Shown here piece by piece: positions 1 to 9,104 of a stretch of 35,264 bases of DNA (the stretch's first letter is position 1; each line of letters begins with the position of its first letter). Under the pieces are notes generated by a model, which saw nothing but the letters and a program-made list of their open reading frames with translations, made no database searches and had not been told where the DNA came from. Source of the DNA: an uncultured Sutterellaceae bacterium (GTDB lineage Bacteria; Pseudomonadota; Gammaproteobacteria; Burkholderiales; Burkholderiaceae_F); contig CADBTW010000031.1 in assembly GCA_902797695.1 (NCBI GenBank), positions 1 to 35,264 on the forward strand. The letters run 5' to 3'. A program made the position numbers and the translations under genes.

Positions 1-126
1 CAAACCTGAAAGAAGGACAAAACGGCATTTCTACCTCTGTTCTTTACCTATTACGGGATATTTTTCCCGCTAAACCTTGAAGAGCCGCCGGCGCGCATTT
101 CCCTCCGGGGCTTCGGCAAAAGGCGA
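1..126. other. Intergenic, downstream of ttcA
   Basis: This stretch follows the ttcA stop codon on the minus strand. I see no convincing gene, promoter or intrinsic terminator in it. A weak 5-bp inverted repeat (CGGGA/TCCCG, around 54-69) is not followed by a T-run on either strand. Confidence 0.4.
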
Positions 127-1086
127 TCAATAGTCTTCCGGACTCCCTGCCGGAGAAAGTCGCTGCGACTCGCGCTTCCGGTGCTTCAGGGGGCGCGGCG
201 GCTGGCTAATGGACTTGAAGTCGTGGAAGTCCCACAGCGAGCGGTCGAGGAGATGCGACGGGGCGACCTTCGTCATGCTCTTGAAGATGTTATGCATCCG
301 CTCGGGGTCTTTCCTCGCCCACTCGGCCATCATCATCTTGATTTCGTGGCGGCAGCGGTTTTCTGCGAACCCACAGAGATTCTTCGGGACGAGGGGATAG
401 CCGCGGAGCTTCGCGAGCTTCCGCGTGTCGGACTCGTGCACATAGGCGAGCGGCCGGATTACGACGTGTTTTCCGTCGTCGCTCCGGAGCACGGGCGGCA
501 TCGACTTCAGCTGACCGCTGTAGAACATGTTGAGAAGAAGGGTGCTCACCATGTCGTCCATCTGGTGCCCGAGCGCGATCTTCGTGAGGCCGAGTCGGTC
601 AGCAGTGCTGTAAAGGATTCCGCGCCGGAGCCGCGAGCAGAGCGAGCAAATGTGCTCGCCCGAGGGAATGATCCGCTTGATCGTCGCGTAGGCGTCCTGG
701 CGCTCGATGTGGAACGGGACCCCGATCGAGCGGAAGTAGTCCGGAAGCAGGTCATGGGGGAATCCCGGAAGGTTCATGTCGATGTTCACGGCGATCACAT
801 CGAAGTGCACGGGGGCTCGCCGCTGCAGCTGCAGGAGCGCGTCAAGCAGCACGTAGCTGTCCTTGCCGCCTGAGACCGCGACGCCGATCCGGTCGCCCTC
901 CTCGATCATCCGGAAGTCGCCGATTGCCTTGCCGACGAGGCGCACGATCCTTTTCTCAAGCTTCTTCTGCGAAACGGACTTCTTCCTTTTCCCTGCGGGA
1001 TTTTCGCCTGATGCCTGCGGGGCGGCTGCCAGTTCTTCAGGATCGCCGCTTACCGGAATGATCCGGATCGGGGGAATGCTGGTCAT
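127..1086 (-). CDS. ttcA: tRNA 2-thiocytidine(32) synthetase TtcA
   Basis: ATP-dependent, iron-sulfur enzyme that thiolates C32 of certain tRNAs in the cytoplasm. The 319-residue protein (family about 310) has the PP-loop ATP-pyrophosphatase motif SGGKDS at residues 72-77. It also has the CSLC pair (C147, C150) and the third cluster cysteine in NLCG (C238), as expected for the 4Fe-4S form. The stretch RLRRGILY and the motif IALGH are typical of TtcA. I chose the ATG at 1086, which has GAGGAG upstream; an in-frame TTG at 1092 is the alternative. Its start overlaps the end of folB by 50 bp on the same strand, so the two are probably translationally coupled. It is the last gene of slt-cca-folB-ttcA. 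Confidence 0.95.
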   Translation of the reverse strand: MTSIPPIRIIPVSGDPEELAAAPQASGENPAGKRKKSVSQKKLEKRIVRLVGKAIGDFRMIEEGDRIGVAVSGGKDSYVLLDALLQLQRRAPVHFDVIAVNIDMNLPGFPHDLLPDYFRSIGVPFHIERQDAYATIKRIIPSGEHICSLCSRLRRGILYSTADRLGLTKIALGHQMDDMVSTLLLNMFYSGQLKSMPPVLRSDDGKHVVIRPLAYVHESDTRKLAKLRGYPLVPKNLCGFAENRCRHEIKMMMAEWARKDPERMHNIFKSMTKVAPSHLLDRSLWDFHDFKSISQPPRPLKHRKRESQRLSPAGSPEDY

Positions 1087-1453
1087 TTTCAAAAAACTCC
1101 TCTACGCCTGCCGCTTCCGCTCCGGGGACTGCGTGGAGCTTGCGGCAGTTCACTCTTCCCGCCTTCACGCCGGGAAGTGCCCGGATGTCCCGGACAATGT
1201 TCTCAACAAGGGTTTCAACCAGAAAGATGTGGCCGATGGACGCGTTCCTTCTCGCAATTGCTGCGAGTTCCGCGTAGTTTACTGTTTTCCCGATGTCTTC
1301 CTCCGCAGGCCGCTTTTCCACCCACACGCTGATCGAGATCAGGATTTCCTGGTTCGCGGTGATTTCGCGCGGATAGATGCCGATTCGGGAGAGAAGCCTC
1401 AGGTTTTCGATGAATATCCGCCTGAGGGAAGCGTCGTGCGCGATGTCAGCCAT
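1037..1453 (-). CDS. folB: Dihydroneopterin aldolase (FolB-like)
   Basis: Converts 7,8-dihydroneopterin to 6-hydroxymethyl-dihydropterin and glycolaldehyde in folate synthesis. The 138-residue protein carries the family landmarks: RIGIYPRE near residues 23-30 with the conserved Glu (E30), KTVNYAELA at 56-64, and the catalytic-lysine segment RKLHAVPGA with K105. It is about 15 residues longer than typical FolB because of a polar C-terminal tail that overlaps ttcA. The ATG at 1453 follows GGGGA at a suitable distance; an in-frame ATG at 1465 (MGKS) is possible. The start overlaps the cca stop by 8 bp. The folate enzyme cyclo-ligase is encoded divergently nearby, beyond slt. Confidence 0.88.
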   Translation of the reverse strand: MADIAHDASLRRIFIENLRLLSRIGIYPREITANQEILISISVWVEKRPAEEDIGKTVNYAELAAIARRNASIGHIFLVETLVENIVRDIRALPGVKAGRVNCRKLHAVPGAEAAGVEEFFENDQHSPDPDHSGKRRS

Positions 1454-2561
1454 GCTTTTCCCCATTTCTCGTTTCCCTGAGGGCGGCCTCGACCGCACGG
1501 GTCCTCGCTTCGCGGATCCTCAGGGGGATTTCCTTCGGCGTCGAGGCAAGCTTCACGGCTTCCCGGGTGGCCGTGGCCCGTGCGGCTCGTGAAGCCGCGA
1601 GCCAGGGGCCGGTATCCATTCCGGAGAGGATTTCCTGCGTTTCTAGCAGGTGTTCGAAGCGCTCAGGCCTGCGGAAGGCGTCTGCGGCTTCGAGCACACG
1701 GACCATGTCGTCCGGTCCCTTCGAGCTCTCCATCAGCGGCGTGGCGCGGACAGCGGTTTGGGCGAGCCCGACTGCGTCGGTTCCCGCGCGGAGGCTTCGC
1801 GCAAGGTCCGGCGCACGGCTGCCGGCGCTTTCCATCAGGATTTCGAACCGGACGGGAAGGGGGGAGCCGTGCTCCGCGGCGCGATCAAGGGCATCAAGCG
1901 TATCCCTGTCGCAACGGGAGCCGGGAGCGATCCGGGCCCAGGCGCCGGAATCGACAAGCACTTCCATCATGCGGGAAGGACGCCGTTCCATGATTCCCCG
2001 GGCGATTTCCTTCAGGACACGTTCCGGAACGAGAGCGTCCGCCTCCCCCCGCTGCACCATGCCGCAGACGAGCTCCCAGGTCCCGGGGTCGATCGAGAAC
2101 TCGGGCAGGCGGGCGGAGAATCTCGCGAGCCTGAGGATTCGCACGGGATCTTCCCTGAAGGCTTCGCTCACGTGGCGGAAGACCCGGCGAATGATGTCCC
2201 GTTCGCCTCCCCAGGGGTCGAACAGATTCCCCTCCTCATCCATGGCGATCGCGTTGATCGTGAGGTCGCGGCGCCTGAGGTCGTCCTCGAGGGTAACGTC
2301 CGGAGAGGCGCTGAACACGAAGCCGTGATAGCCCGGAGCGGTTTTCCGTTCGGTGCGGGCGAGCGCGTATTCCTCGTGGGTCTTCGGGTGGAGGAACACG
2401 GGAAAGTCGGCGCCGACCGGGATGAAGCCCCGCTCCGCCATGTACTCCGGAGTGGCTCCGACAACGACGAAGTCCTTGTCAGAAGGCGTCGCGGGAATGC
2501 CGTGCTTCGAGAGGAGGAGGTCCCTCACATAGCCGCCGACAAGATAAGTCCTTGCGTTCAA
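1446..2561 (-). CDS. cca: CCA-adding tRNA nucleotidyltransferase
   Basis: Adds or repairs the 3'-terminal CCA of tRNAs without a nucleic acid template. The 371-residue protein has the class II layout: VGGYVRD at 8-14, the metal-binding DKD at 28-30 (family DxD), the RRRD nucleotide-recognition motif at 96-99, and EDPVRILRLARFSARL in the neck domain. I see no C-terminal HD phosphohydrolase motif, so this looks like the shorter form rather than the 412-residue enterobacterial type. The start is a TTG at 2561, seven bases after GGAGAAG, and it places the nucleotide-binding motif at the correct N-terminal distance. It lies 37 bp after slt. Confidence 0.93.
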   Translation of the reverse strand: MNARTYLVGGYVRDLLLSKHGIPATPSDKDFVVVGATPEYMAERGFIPVGADFPVFLHPKTHEEYALARTERKTAPGYHGFVFSASPDVTLEDDLRRRDLTINAIAMDEEGNLFDPWGGERDIIRRVFRHVSEAFREDPVRILRLARFSARLPEFSIDPGTWELVCGMVQRGEADALVPERVLKEIARGIMERRPSRMMEVLVDSGAWARIAPGSRCDRDTLDALDRAAEHGSPLPVRFEILMESAGSRAPDLARSLRAGTDAVGLAQTAVRATPLMESSKGPDDMVRVLEAADAFRRPERFEHLLETQEILSGMDTGPWLAASRAARATATREAVKLASTPKEIPLRIREARTRAVEAALRETRNGEKHG

Positions 2562-2598
2562 GTCAATTCTTCTCCAGAAAAGCGAAGGGGCCGCCGGG

Positions 2599-4656
2599 TC
2601 AGGACCCGCTCCCCGGGTCTTTCACGGCAGCCTGTTCAGGAGGCGCGATCGTTCCGAGGAGGTCCGTGAGCCGGACGGGTTTCCCCAGGATCCGGGCGTA
2701 TTCCGCCGTGTTGGCGAGCACCGCCTTCACATAGTTTCGGGTTTCGCTGAAGGGGATAAGCTCGGTGAAGACCGCTCCTTCCACGGGACCGAGAAGCCGC
2801 TGCCTCCAGGATGCGGGCCGCCCGGGGCCCGCGTTGTAGCCCGCGGTGGCGAGCGCCTTCTGCCCGCCGAAGCGCTCGTCGAGGTAGTGCAGATACCAGG
2901 CCCCGAGCTTCATGTTCGTCACGGGGTCCGAAAGATCGGGGTTCCCGTCCCCGACCCCGTAGCGCTTCGCGGTCCATCGTGCGGTGGAGGGGAGGAGCTG
3001 CATCAGGCCCCGGGCGCCGGCGCCGGAAGCGACCGACACCATGAAGCGGGATTCCTGGCGCGTGATCCCGTAGATCCAGGCTTCCGGAACGCCGGTTTCC
3101 GAAGCGATTCCGGCGATCAGCTTTTCTGAGGGCGTCGGGAAGGAGAGCTCGCTCCGAAAGTACTGGTCGGGGAGCTTTCCGGCGGTGTTGATCATCCGGT
3201 CGGCGAGCCCGATGCGGCGCGCATAGTCGGCGGCCGCAGCGAGCTGCTTCTCGGACGCGCCCCGAAGGGCCCAGTTCCATTCCCGGGAAGCCATGCTGTA
3301 CAGGCCGAGCCTTCTCAGGAGCACCGCCCGGATGATGCTCGGGTTCTGCATCCACTGCTTCACGTCTGACTCGCTGAAGGCGTGCTCCCGTCCGTCACCG
3401 GGGTACGGAAGGCCGAGCGCGTCGCAGGCGAGCTTCCCGTAGTAGGTGTGGCTGCGGGAGAGCCCGAGGAGGATTTCCTTTCCTTCCTCCTTTTCGCCGA
3501 GCGCGGTTTTCGCACGCCCGAGCCAGTAGACGGGCCCGTCCTTCAGTTCGCTGTTCAGAGGCATCGCTTCGGCTGCCCGTTCCACTTCCTTCCAGTTCCC
3601 CGTGCCGAGCGCGGCCTTCAGCCGCCATCCGGCGACGATGTCAGGCTGCGAGAGCCGCGGATCCGAGGAACCGTCCCCGGCTTTTTCGAAATACTGCGAA
3701 GCCGTGGACACGGTGGAGGAAACCGCCGTGCGATAGCCGAGGAAGTTCCAGATGAGGTTCCTGTCGCCCGGGGAAAGCTGGACGCCCGAGGAGTCGAGCG
3801 CCGCGGCGCAGCCCGCAGGGTTTCCGTAGCCCGCCGCGAGGCACGCCGCTGTGAAGAGCTTCGGATCGGCGGAGGAATCCGCCCCCTGGATCCAGTCCGA
3901 GGGGCGGGAGAGCGCGGCGTCGATGGAAGACGGATCCTCGCCCGAGTATTCCTTCAGAAGCCTGCGGGCTTCCTGGAAGTACTGGTGCTGGATATAGAAG
4001 GACGCGACCTGCCAAGCAAGGCCGGGTGAACGGGAAAGCACGGCGGCGGTGAGCGACGAGAACGCCGGGGTCATGAGCTTTCCGGTGTTCCGGAGGAGCC
4101 TCACCGCTTCGGGAACGCTTCCTCCGCCCTTCTCTATCTCGAGCGCGAGGTGCCAGGCGGCGATGTCAGGTTCGGTCTTGTTCCACTGGAGCGGCTCGTA
4201 GAGCAGGCGGAAGAAGTCCATGTTCCCGTTCTTCGCCGCCACCCGCGCTAGATCGGTTCCGAGCCGTTCGGCAACATATTCGCCTGAATGGGCGCGGAGG
4301 AATTCGAGGGCTTCGGCGGCAAGCACCGGGTCTTCCGGATCCGCGCTGATTCCGTCGTAATAGCTCCAGGACTCGATGTAGGAGGCGAGGGGATAGCCCT
4401 GCATTTCCGCCATGAGGCTTTGGGAAAGCTCGGGCGTGAGCGTCTTCCCTGTCCGCGCCTTCCGGTAGGCGAGAAAGGCCTCGTCCTGGGAGGTGAGGGG
4501 AAAGCTTTGGAAAAGGAAGTCCCTCGTCGGGAAAAGGATCGAGCTGCTCGCCGAAGGAATTGCGGCGGGCGGCATCAGCGCGGGGGCGCTGGCAGCGCCT
4601 GCCTGAAAGGGGAAAAGCGCGGCGAGAAGCAGGGAGCAGCAGAACCTTGTGTTCAT
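2599..4656 (-). CDS. slt: Soluble lytic murein transglycosylase (Slt70-like)
   Basis: Periplasmic enzyme that cleaves the MurNAc-GlcNAc bond of peptidoglycan to give 1,6-anhydro ends, used in wall turnover. The 685-residue protein (E. coli Slt is 645) starts with a signal peptide (MNTRFCC, then a hydrophobic LLLAAL core ending around AGAASA). An alpha-helical superhelical domain follows. The C-terminal SLT domain has the catalytic Glu in RQESRF (E535), the GLMQLLPSTA segment and ATAGYNAGPGR. I chose the ATG at 4656 because it begins the signal peptide; an upstream in-frame extension lacks one. It is the first gene of the slt-cca-folB-ttcA operon, divergent from the cyclo-ligase gene with 104 bp between starts. 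Confidence 0.93.
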   Translation of the reverse strand: MNTRFCCSLLLAALFPFQAGAASAPALMPPAAIPSASSSILFPTRDFLFQSFPLTSQDEAFLAYRKARTGKTLTPELSQSLMAEMQGYPLASYIESWSYYDGISADPEDPVLAAEALEFLRAHSGEYVAERLGTDLARVAAKNGNMDFFRLLYEPLQWNKTEPDIAAWHLALEIEKGGGSVPEAVRLLRNTGKLMTPAFSSLTAAVLSRSPGLAWQVASFYIQHQYFQEARRLLKEYSGEDPSSIDAALSRPSDWIQGADSSADPKLFTAACLAAGYGNPAGCAAALDSSGVQLSPGDRNLIWNFLGYRTAVSSTVSTASQYFEKAGDGSSDPRLSQPDIVAGWRLKAALGTGNWKEVERAAEAMPLNSELKDGPVYWLGRAKTALGEKEEGKEILLGLSRSHTYYGKLACDALGLPYPGDGREHAFSESDVKQWMQNPSIIRAVLLRRLGLYSMASREWNWALRGASEKQLAAAADYARRIGLADRMINTAGKLPDQYFRSELSFPTPSEKLIAGIASETGVPEAWIYGITRQESRFMVSVASGAGARGLMQLLPSTARWTAKRYGVGDGNPDLSDPVTNMKLGAWYLHYLDERFGGQKALATAGYNAGPGRPASWRQRLLGPVEGAVFTELIPFSETRNYVKAVLANTAEYARILGKPVRLTDLLGTIAPPEQAAVKDPGSGS

Positions 4657-4760
4657 TTTGTCAGGTGAAGAACTTTTTTCCGGCGGCAGGGTGCCGCGTG
4701 CCAATAGAATAGCGTTCGGTGGCCCGCGCGGGGCGGACGCCCCCAAGGCAGGAGGAAAAA
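4657..4760. promoter_or_regulatory. Divergent promoter region slt / cyclo-ligase
   Basis: The 104 bases between the two divergent starts must contain promoters for both units. The cyclo-ligase ribosome binding site AGGAGG is at 4750-4755. I cannot assign -35/-10 boxes with confidence. Confidence 0.5.
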
Positions 4761-5333
4761 ATGCGAGACAAGAAATCCCTGAGGAAGGAACTCCTTGCAA
4801 GGAGGAAGGAATTCGCCGCCGAGCACCCGGAAGCGGGCGGGGAACTCGCTTCCCGGGTCCTTGAGTGGCTGGAAGGGCATCCGGAGATTAGTTCCGTCGG
4901 CGCCTACCTGCCGATCAGGAGCGAGCCGGACCTCACGGCCTCGCTCACCGCGTGGAGAAACGGTAAGTCTGGGAGAACGCTTTCGCTTCCCGTGATCCTT
5001 GAAGGGCAGATGGACTATTACGAGTGGATTCCCGGCATGCAGATGGACGAGGCCGGCTTTCACCTTCTCGTGCCGCACGAGAAAAAGCTCGTTCATCCGG
5101 ACTTCGTCCTCGCACCGTGCGTCGGGTTCTCCGAGGAGGGGTGCCGCATCGGATTCGGCGCCGGATGGTTCGACAGGACGCTTCCGAGGCTGAAGCCCGC
5201 TCCGGTCACGATGGCGATCGCCTATGAGATCAGCAACGCGACCGGCGAATTCGAGCCGGAACCGCATGACGTGCTGCTCCAGTGGATCGCGACCGAGCGG
5301 GGGATCCGCCTTTCCCGGAAGAGGGCGGCGTAG
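4761..5333 (+). CDS. 5-formyltetrahydrofolate cyclo-ligase
   Basis: ATP-dependent conversion of 5-formyl-THF to 5,10-methenyl-THF (YgfA/Fau/MTHFS family, cytoplasmic). The 190-residue protein has the expected order: a basic N-terminal helix (LRKELLARR), GAYLPIRSEPD at 47-57, and the signature around 121-139 ending in GFGAGWFDR, the variant of the family GxGxGYYDR loop. The ATG at 4761 has a strong AGGAGG five bases upstream; a longer frame from 4719 lacks such a site. In many proteobacteria this gene follows 6S RNA (ssrS). I see no 6S-like structure upstream here, where only 104 bp separate it from slt. Confidence 0.92.
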   Translation: MRDKKSLRKELLARRKEFAAEHPEAGGELASRVLEWLEGHPEISSVGAYLPIRSEPDLTASLTAWRNGKSGRTLSLPVILEGQMDYYEWIPGMQMDEAGFHLLVPHEKKLVHPDFVLAPCVGFSEEGCRIGFGAGWFDRTLPRLKPAPVTMAIAYEISNATGEFEPEPHDVLLQWIATERGIRLSRKRAA

Positions 5334-5335
5334 GG

Positions 5336-5389
5336 CCGGGAGCCGCGGCCCGCGAAAGGGTCGTCTGCCGGATTCGGCAAGGCTCCCGG
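5336..5389. terminator. Possible bidirectional terminator, convergent genes
   Basis: Between the convergent cyclo-ligase and trpS genes, CCGGGAGCC (5336-5344) is perfectly repeated in inverse as GGCTCCCGG (5381-5389). A small inner hairpin (TGCCG/CGGCA) lies between them. There is no T-run, so factor-independent termination is uncertain. Confidence 0.4.
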
Positions 5390-5396
5390 ATTGCGG

Positions 5397-6701
5397 CTAT
5401 TCGAAGGACGAAAGCGCGGCTTCGACCCGGGCTTCGTCAACTCCCTCCGGACGCTTTACCGAGGGGAGGGACGCGAGCGCTGCGGCGCCTTCCTTCTTCA
5501 GGCGGGCAACCGTGCGCCCGGCTTCGGCGCCGCTCGCCCAGCCGCTGCTTACGAGCAGAACGGTGCCGTCGGCGTCCTCCAGCTTGAAGCCGAAGGTGCC
5601 GTCCGGATCCCGGTACTGCTTGAAGGCGGCTGCCTTCTTTTTCTTCTGCTGCTTCTTCGTGGCAGGCGTGTCGGCCTTGATGCGCGTGAAGGGCTGGAGG
5701 CCGACCGCCTCGATCAGCTCCTCGAGGAAGGGCGTCGCGTAGCGGCGGGCCTTCTTCGCCCCTTCCTGGAGGATTTCCTCGAGGACTGCGGGCTCGTTCA
5801 TGAAGCGGTCGTACTTCGGGCGCATCGGCCCGATTTCAGCCTCGATCTGCCTGTAGAGCTTTTCCTTCGCCTCGCCCCAGCCGAGGCCGTCTTCGAGCTC
5901 GTGGCGGAAGTTCTGGTACTCCTCGTTGGTTGAGAACGAGCGGTAGAGGAGCGTGAGCGAGGAGGAGTCCGGATCCTTCGGCTCGCCCGGCTTCTTGTCA
6001 TCCGTCACGATGCGCTTCACCATTTCGGCGAGCGCGGCGGACCCGCCTTCGAAAAGCGGGATCACGTTGTCGTAGCTCTTGCTCATCTTCCGGCCGTCGG
6101 TGCCGGGGAGCAGCTCCTGCTTCTCGTCGATCAGGCCGTAGGGCAGGTGGAAGAAGGGGCGGTCCTTCGGGGCGTAGAGATTATTGAAGCGGATCGCGAT
6201 GTCGCGCGCCATCTCGAGGTGCTGAGACTGGTCCTTGCCGACTGGAACGAGGTCCGCATTGAAAAGCAGGATGTCGGCCGCCATCAGGATCGGGTAGCAG
6301 AAGAGCCCCATCGAAACGCGGGCGTCCGGATCCTCGCCTGCCTTCTCGCTTTCCTCGACCTTCGCCTTGTAGGCGTGGGCGCGGTTCATGAGGCCCTTCG
6401 GACAGACGCAGTCGAGAAGCCAGTTGAGAACCGGCGTCTCGGGGATGTCGCTCTGACGGTAGAAAGTGACCCGCTCCGGGTCGAGGCCGGCAGCGAGCCA
6501 GGTCGCCGCGATCTGAAGGCGCGAGCGCTGGAGGCGTTCCGGATCGTGGTTCTTGATCAGGGCGTGGAGGTCGGAAAGGAAGTAGAAGCTTTCGACATCA
6601 TCCCTGCGGCTCTGCTCGACCGAGGGGCGGACGGCGCCCACGTAGTTTCCGAGATGCAGGGTGCCCGAGGGGGTGATGCCGGTCAAAACGCGTTTTTTCA
6701 T
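5397..6701 (-). CDS. trpS: Tryptophanyl-tRNA synthetase with C-terminal extension
   Basis: Charges tRNA(Trp) with tryptophan in the cytoplasm. The 434-residue class I synthetase has the HIGH-type motif as HLGN (16-19) and a perfect KMSKS at 205-209. Classical bacterial TrpRS is about 330-340 residues. This one carries about 85 extra residues after a lysine-rich linker (KKQQKKKK near 350), ending in a small domain with FKQYRDPDGTFGFKLED. I recall similar tails on beta-proteobacterial TrpRS, so I treat it as a lineage trait rather than a fusion. The ATG at 6701 (MKKRVLTGITPSG) fits the family N-terminus. An in-frame ATG at 6782 would translate through a terminator-like hairpin and is unlikely. 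No clear Shine-Dalgarno. Confidence 0.95.
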   Translation of the reverse strand: MKKRVLTGITPSGTLHLGNYVGAVRPSVEQSRRDDVESFYFLSDLHALIKNHDPERLQRSRLQIAATWLAAGLDPERVTFYRQSDIPETPVLNWLLDCVCPKGLMNRAHAYKAKVEESEKAGEDPDARVSMGLFCYPILMAADILLFNADLVPVGKDQSQHLEMARDIAIRFNNLYAPKDRPFFHLPYGLIDEKQELLPGTDGRKMSKSYDNVIPLFEGGSAALAEMVKRIVTDDKKPGEPKDPDSSSLTLLYRSFSTNEEYQNFRHELEDGLGWGEAKEKLYRQIEAEIGPMRPKYDRFMNEPAVLEEILQEGAKKARRYATPFLEELIEAVGLQPFTRIKADTPATKKQQKKKKAAAFKQYRDPDGTFGFKLEDADGTVLLVSSGWASGAEAGRTVARLKKEGAAALASLPSVKRPEGVDEARVEAALSSFE

Positions 6702-6733
6702 TTGCAAGAATCCATGCCGGCAGTTCTTCCGGC

Positions 6734-6775
6734 CAAAGAAACAAGGCCGGCCAACTTCTCGAAGGTCGGCCTTGT
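6734..6775 (-). terminator. Intrinsic terminator after metK, upstream of trpS
   Basis: A 12-bp stem (6741-6752 paired with 6764-6775, one G-T pair) has an 11-base loop and, on the minus strand, is followed by TTCTTT. It lies 51-85 bases after the metK stop and only 40 bases before the trpS start. It could end metK messages or act as an attenuator of read-through into trpS. Confidence 0.7.
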
Positions 6776-6825
6776 GCATCAAGGCTGTCTAGTTTAGTGG
6801 CTGAGCGCCGCTCCCGGTGCTGTTC

Positions 6826-8007
<1,182 letters not shown>

Positions 8008-8228
8008 CTATTGCTCCAAAAAGTTGGAAATGAGCGCCTTCGCAACTGGTCAAAAGAGGGCATGCGATCGACGCTTTAGCGGAATAAAACCCTGCCGGGT
8101 ACTGCTTTCCCGGTGCTTCGCCCCGCAAGTTGTCCTGTTAACTCGGCGAAGAGCTGAAATAATATACCTGTTCGGGCCGCGCCGGGAGGCGAAGCCGAAA
8201 AATAACAGGGTATTGCAACGGCATATCC
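8008..8228. promoter_or_regulatory. Divergent intergenic region metK / acyltransferases
   Basis: This 221-bp gap must hold promoters for metK (minus) and the acyltransferase operon (plus). A weak plus-strand candidate is TTAACT (8138-8143), 16 bases, TAATAT (8160-8165). On the minus strand TTGACC is present about 45 bases before metK without a good -10 at the right distance. No riboswitch recognised. Confidence 0.4.
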
Positions 8229-9104
8229 ATGCATCTGATTCTTAGACTGATTTCTTTCATTCCCCTGAAGATTCTCCATCCTCTCGGCGGGCTTATCGGG
8301 ACGATGGTCTGGCTCTGCTCGGAGACCTACCGCCGGCACATGGCGGAAAACCTGAGGCTTGCCGGTTACGACCCGAAGGCCTGCGTGCCGAAGGTGAGGC
8401 GGGAGCTCGGCATGCAGTCGCTTGAGACCGCCTGGATCTGGGACAGGCCCTGGTCGAGCCTTTCGAAGCATGTCCGTGCAACGCCCGAGGCGGAGGCACT
8501 CATAACCCGCGCCCTCCAGTCCGGGCGCCCTATCCTCTTCCTCACCCCGCACGTCGGGAGCTTCGAGGTGACGCCTGTCTGGCTCGCCCGGAAGCATCTC
8601 GACGGAACGAGCCGCTACATGGCGATTCTCTACAGGATCCCGAAGAAGGCCTTCCTCCGCCGCCTCGTCCTCGAAGGACGCGAAACCCCGGGAATCGTGC
8701 CGGCTCCAGCGGATCTCTCCGGGGTCCGGACGCTTTTCCGCGCTTTCCGCACGAAGCAGATCGTCGGGGTCCTTCCCGACCAGACGCCCTCGAAGGGGGA
8801 GGGTGTCTGGGCGCCTTTCTTCGGAAGGCCCGCCTACACCATGACGCTTCCACTGAGGCTCGCGAAGCAGTTCGACGCGCTGAAGATCGTCGCCTGGGGC
8901 AGGAGGATCGACGGCTGGGGCTGGGAAGTCGGGGCCCGGCTTTGGGACGAGCCCCTCACTGGGGACCTTCTCAAGGACGCCGGGCTGATGAACCGGCAGC
9001 TTGAGGAAGTGATCCGTCAGTTTCCCGAGCAGTACCTGTGGAGCTACAACCGGTACAAGCGCCCGGCAGGCGCGAAGGGCCCGGACGAGGAGGAATCGCG
9101 ATGA
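8229..9104 (+). CDS. Lipid A acyltransferase, LpxL/LpxM family (first copy)
   Basis: Inner-membrane enzyme expected to transfer a secondary acyl chain onto Kdo2-lipid IVA or a related lipid A precursor. The 291-residue protein begins with a hydrophobic membrane anchor (LILRLISFIPLKILHPLGG). It has the acyltransferase catalytic motif H-x4-E at H108/E113 (PHVGSFE), then the substrate segment GVLPDQTPSKGEG with an FFGRPAYTM stretch, all typical of LpxL/HtrB. The ATG at 8229 lacks a clear ribosome binding site but fits the membrane anchor. Its stop overlaps the next acyltransferase start by 4 bases (ATGA), so the pair is translationally coupled. Which acyl position it serves cannot be told from sequence. 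Confidence 0.88.
   Translation: MHLILRLISFIPLKILHPLGGLIGTMVWLCSETYRRHMAENLRLAGYDPKACVPKVRRELGMQSLETAWIWDRPWSSLSKHVRATPEAEALITRALQSGRPILFLTPHVGSFEVTPVWLARKHLDGTSRYMAILYRIPKKAFLRRLVLEGRETPGIVPAPADLSGVRTLFRAFRTKQIVGVLPDQTPSKGEGVWAPFFGRPAYTMTLPLRLAKQFDALKIVAWGRRIDGWGWEVGARLWDEPLTGDLLKDAGLMNRQLEEVIRQFPEQYLWSYNRYKRPAGAKGPDEEESR

Noticed and set aside
2636-3355. Alternative frames inside slt
   Set aside because: Frame-shifted shadows of the transglycosylase; compositionally Arg/Ala/Pro-rich with no domain.
8008-8228. SAM or SAH riboswitch before metK
   Set aside because: No conserved core of the SAM-I, SAM-II or SAH classes could be recognised by eye.
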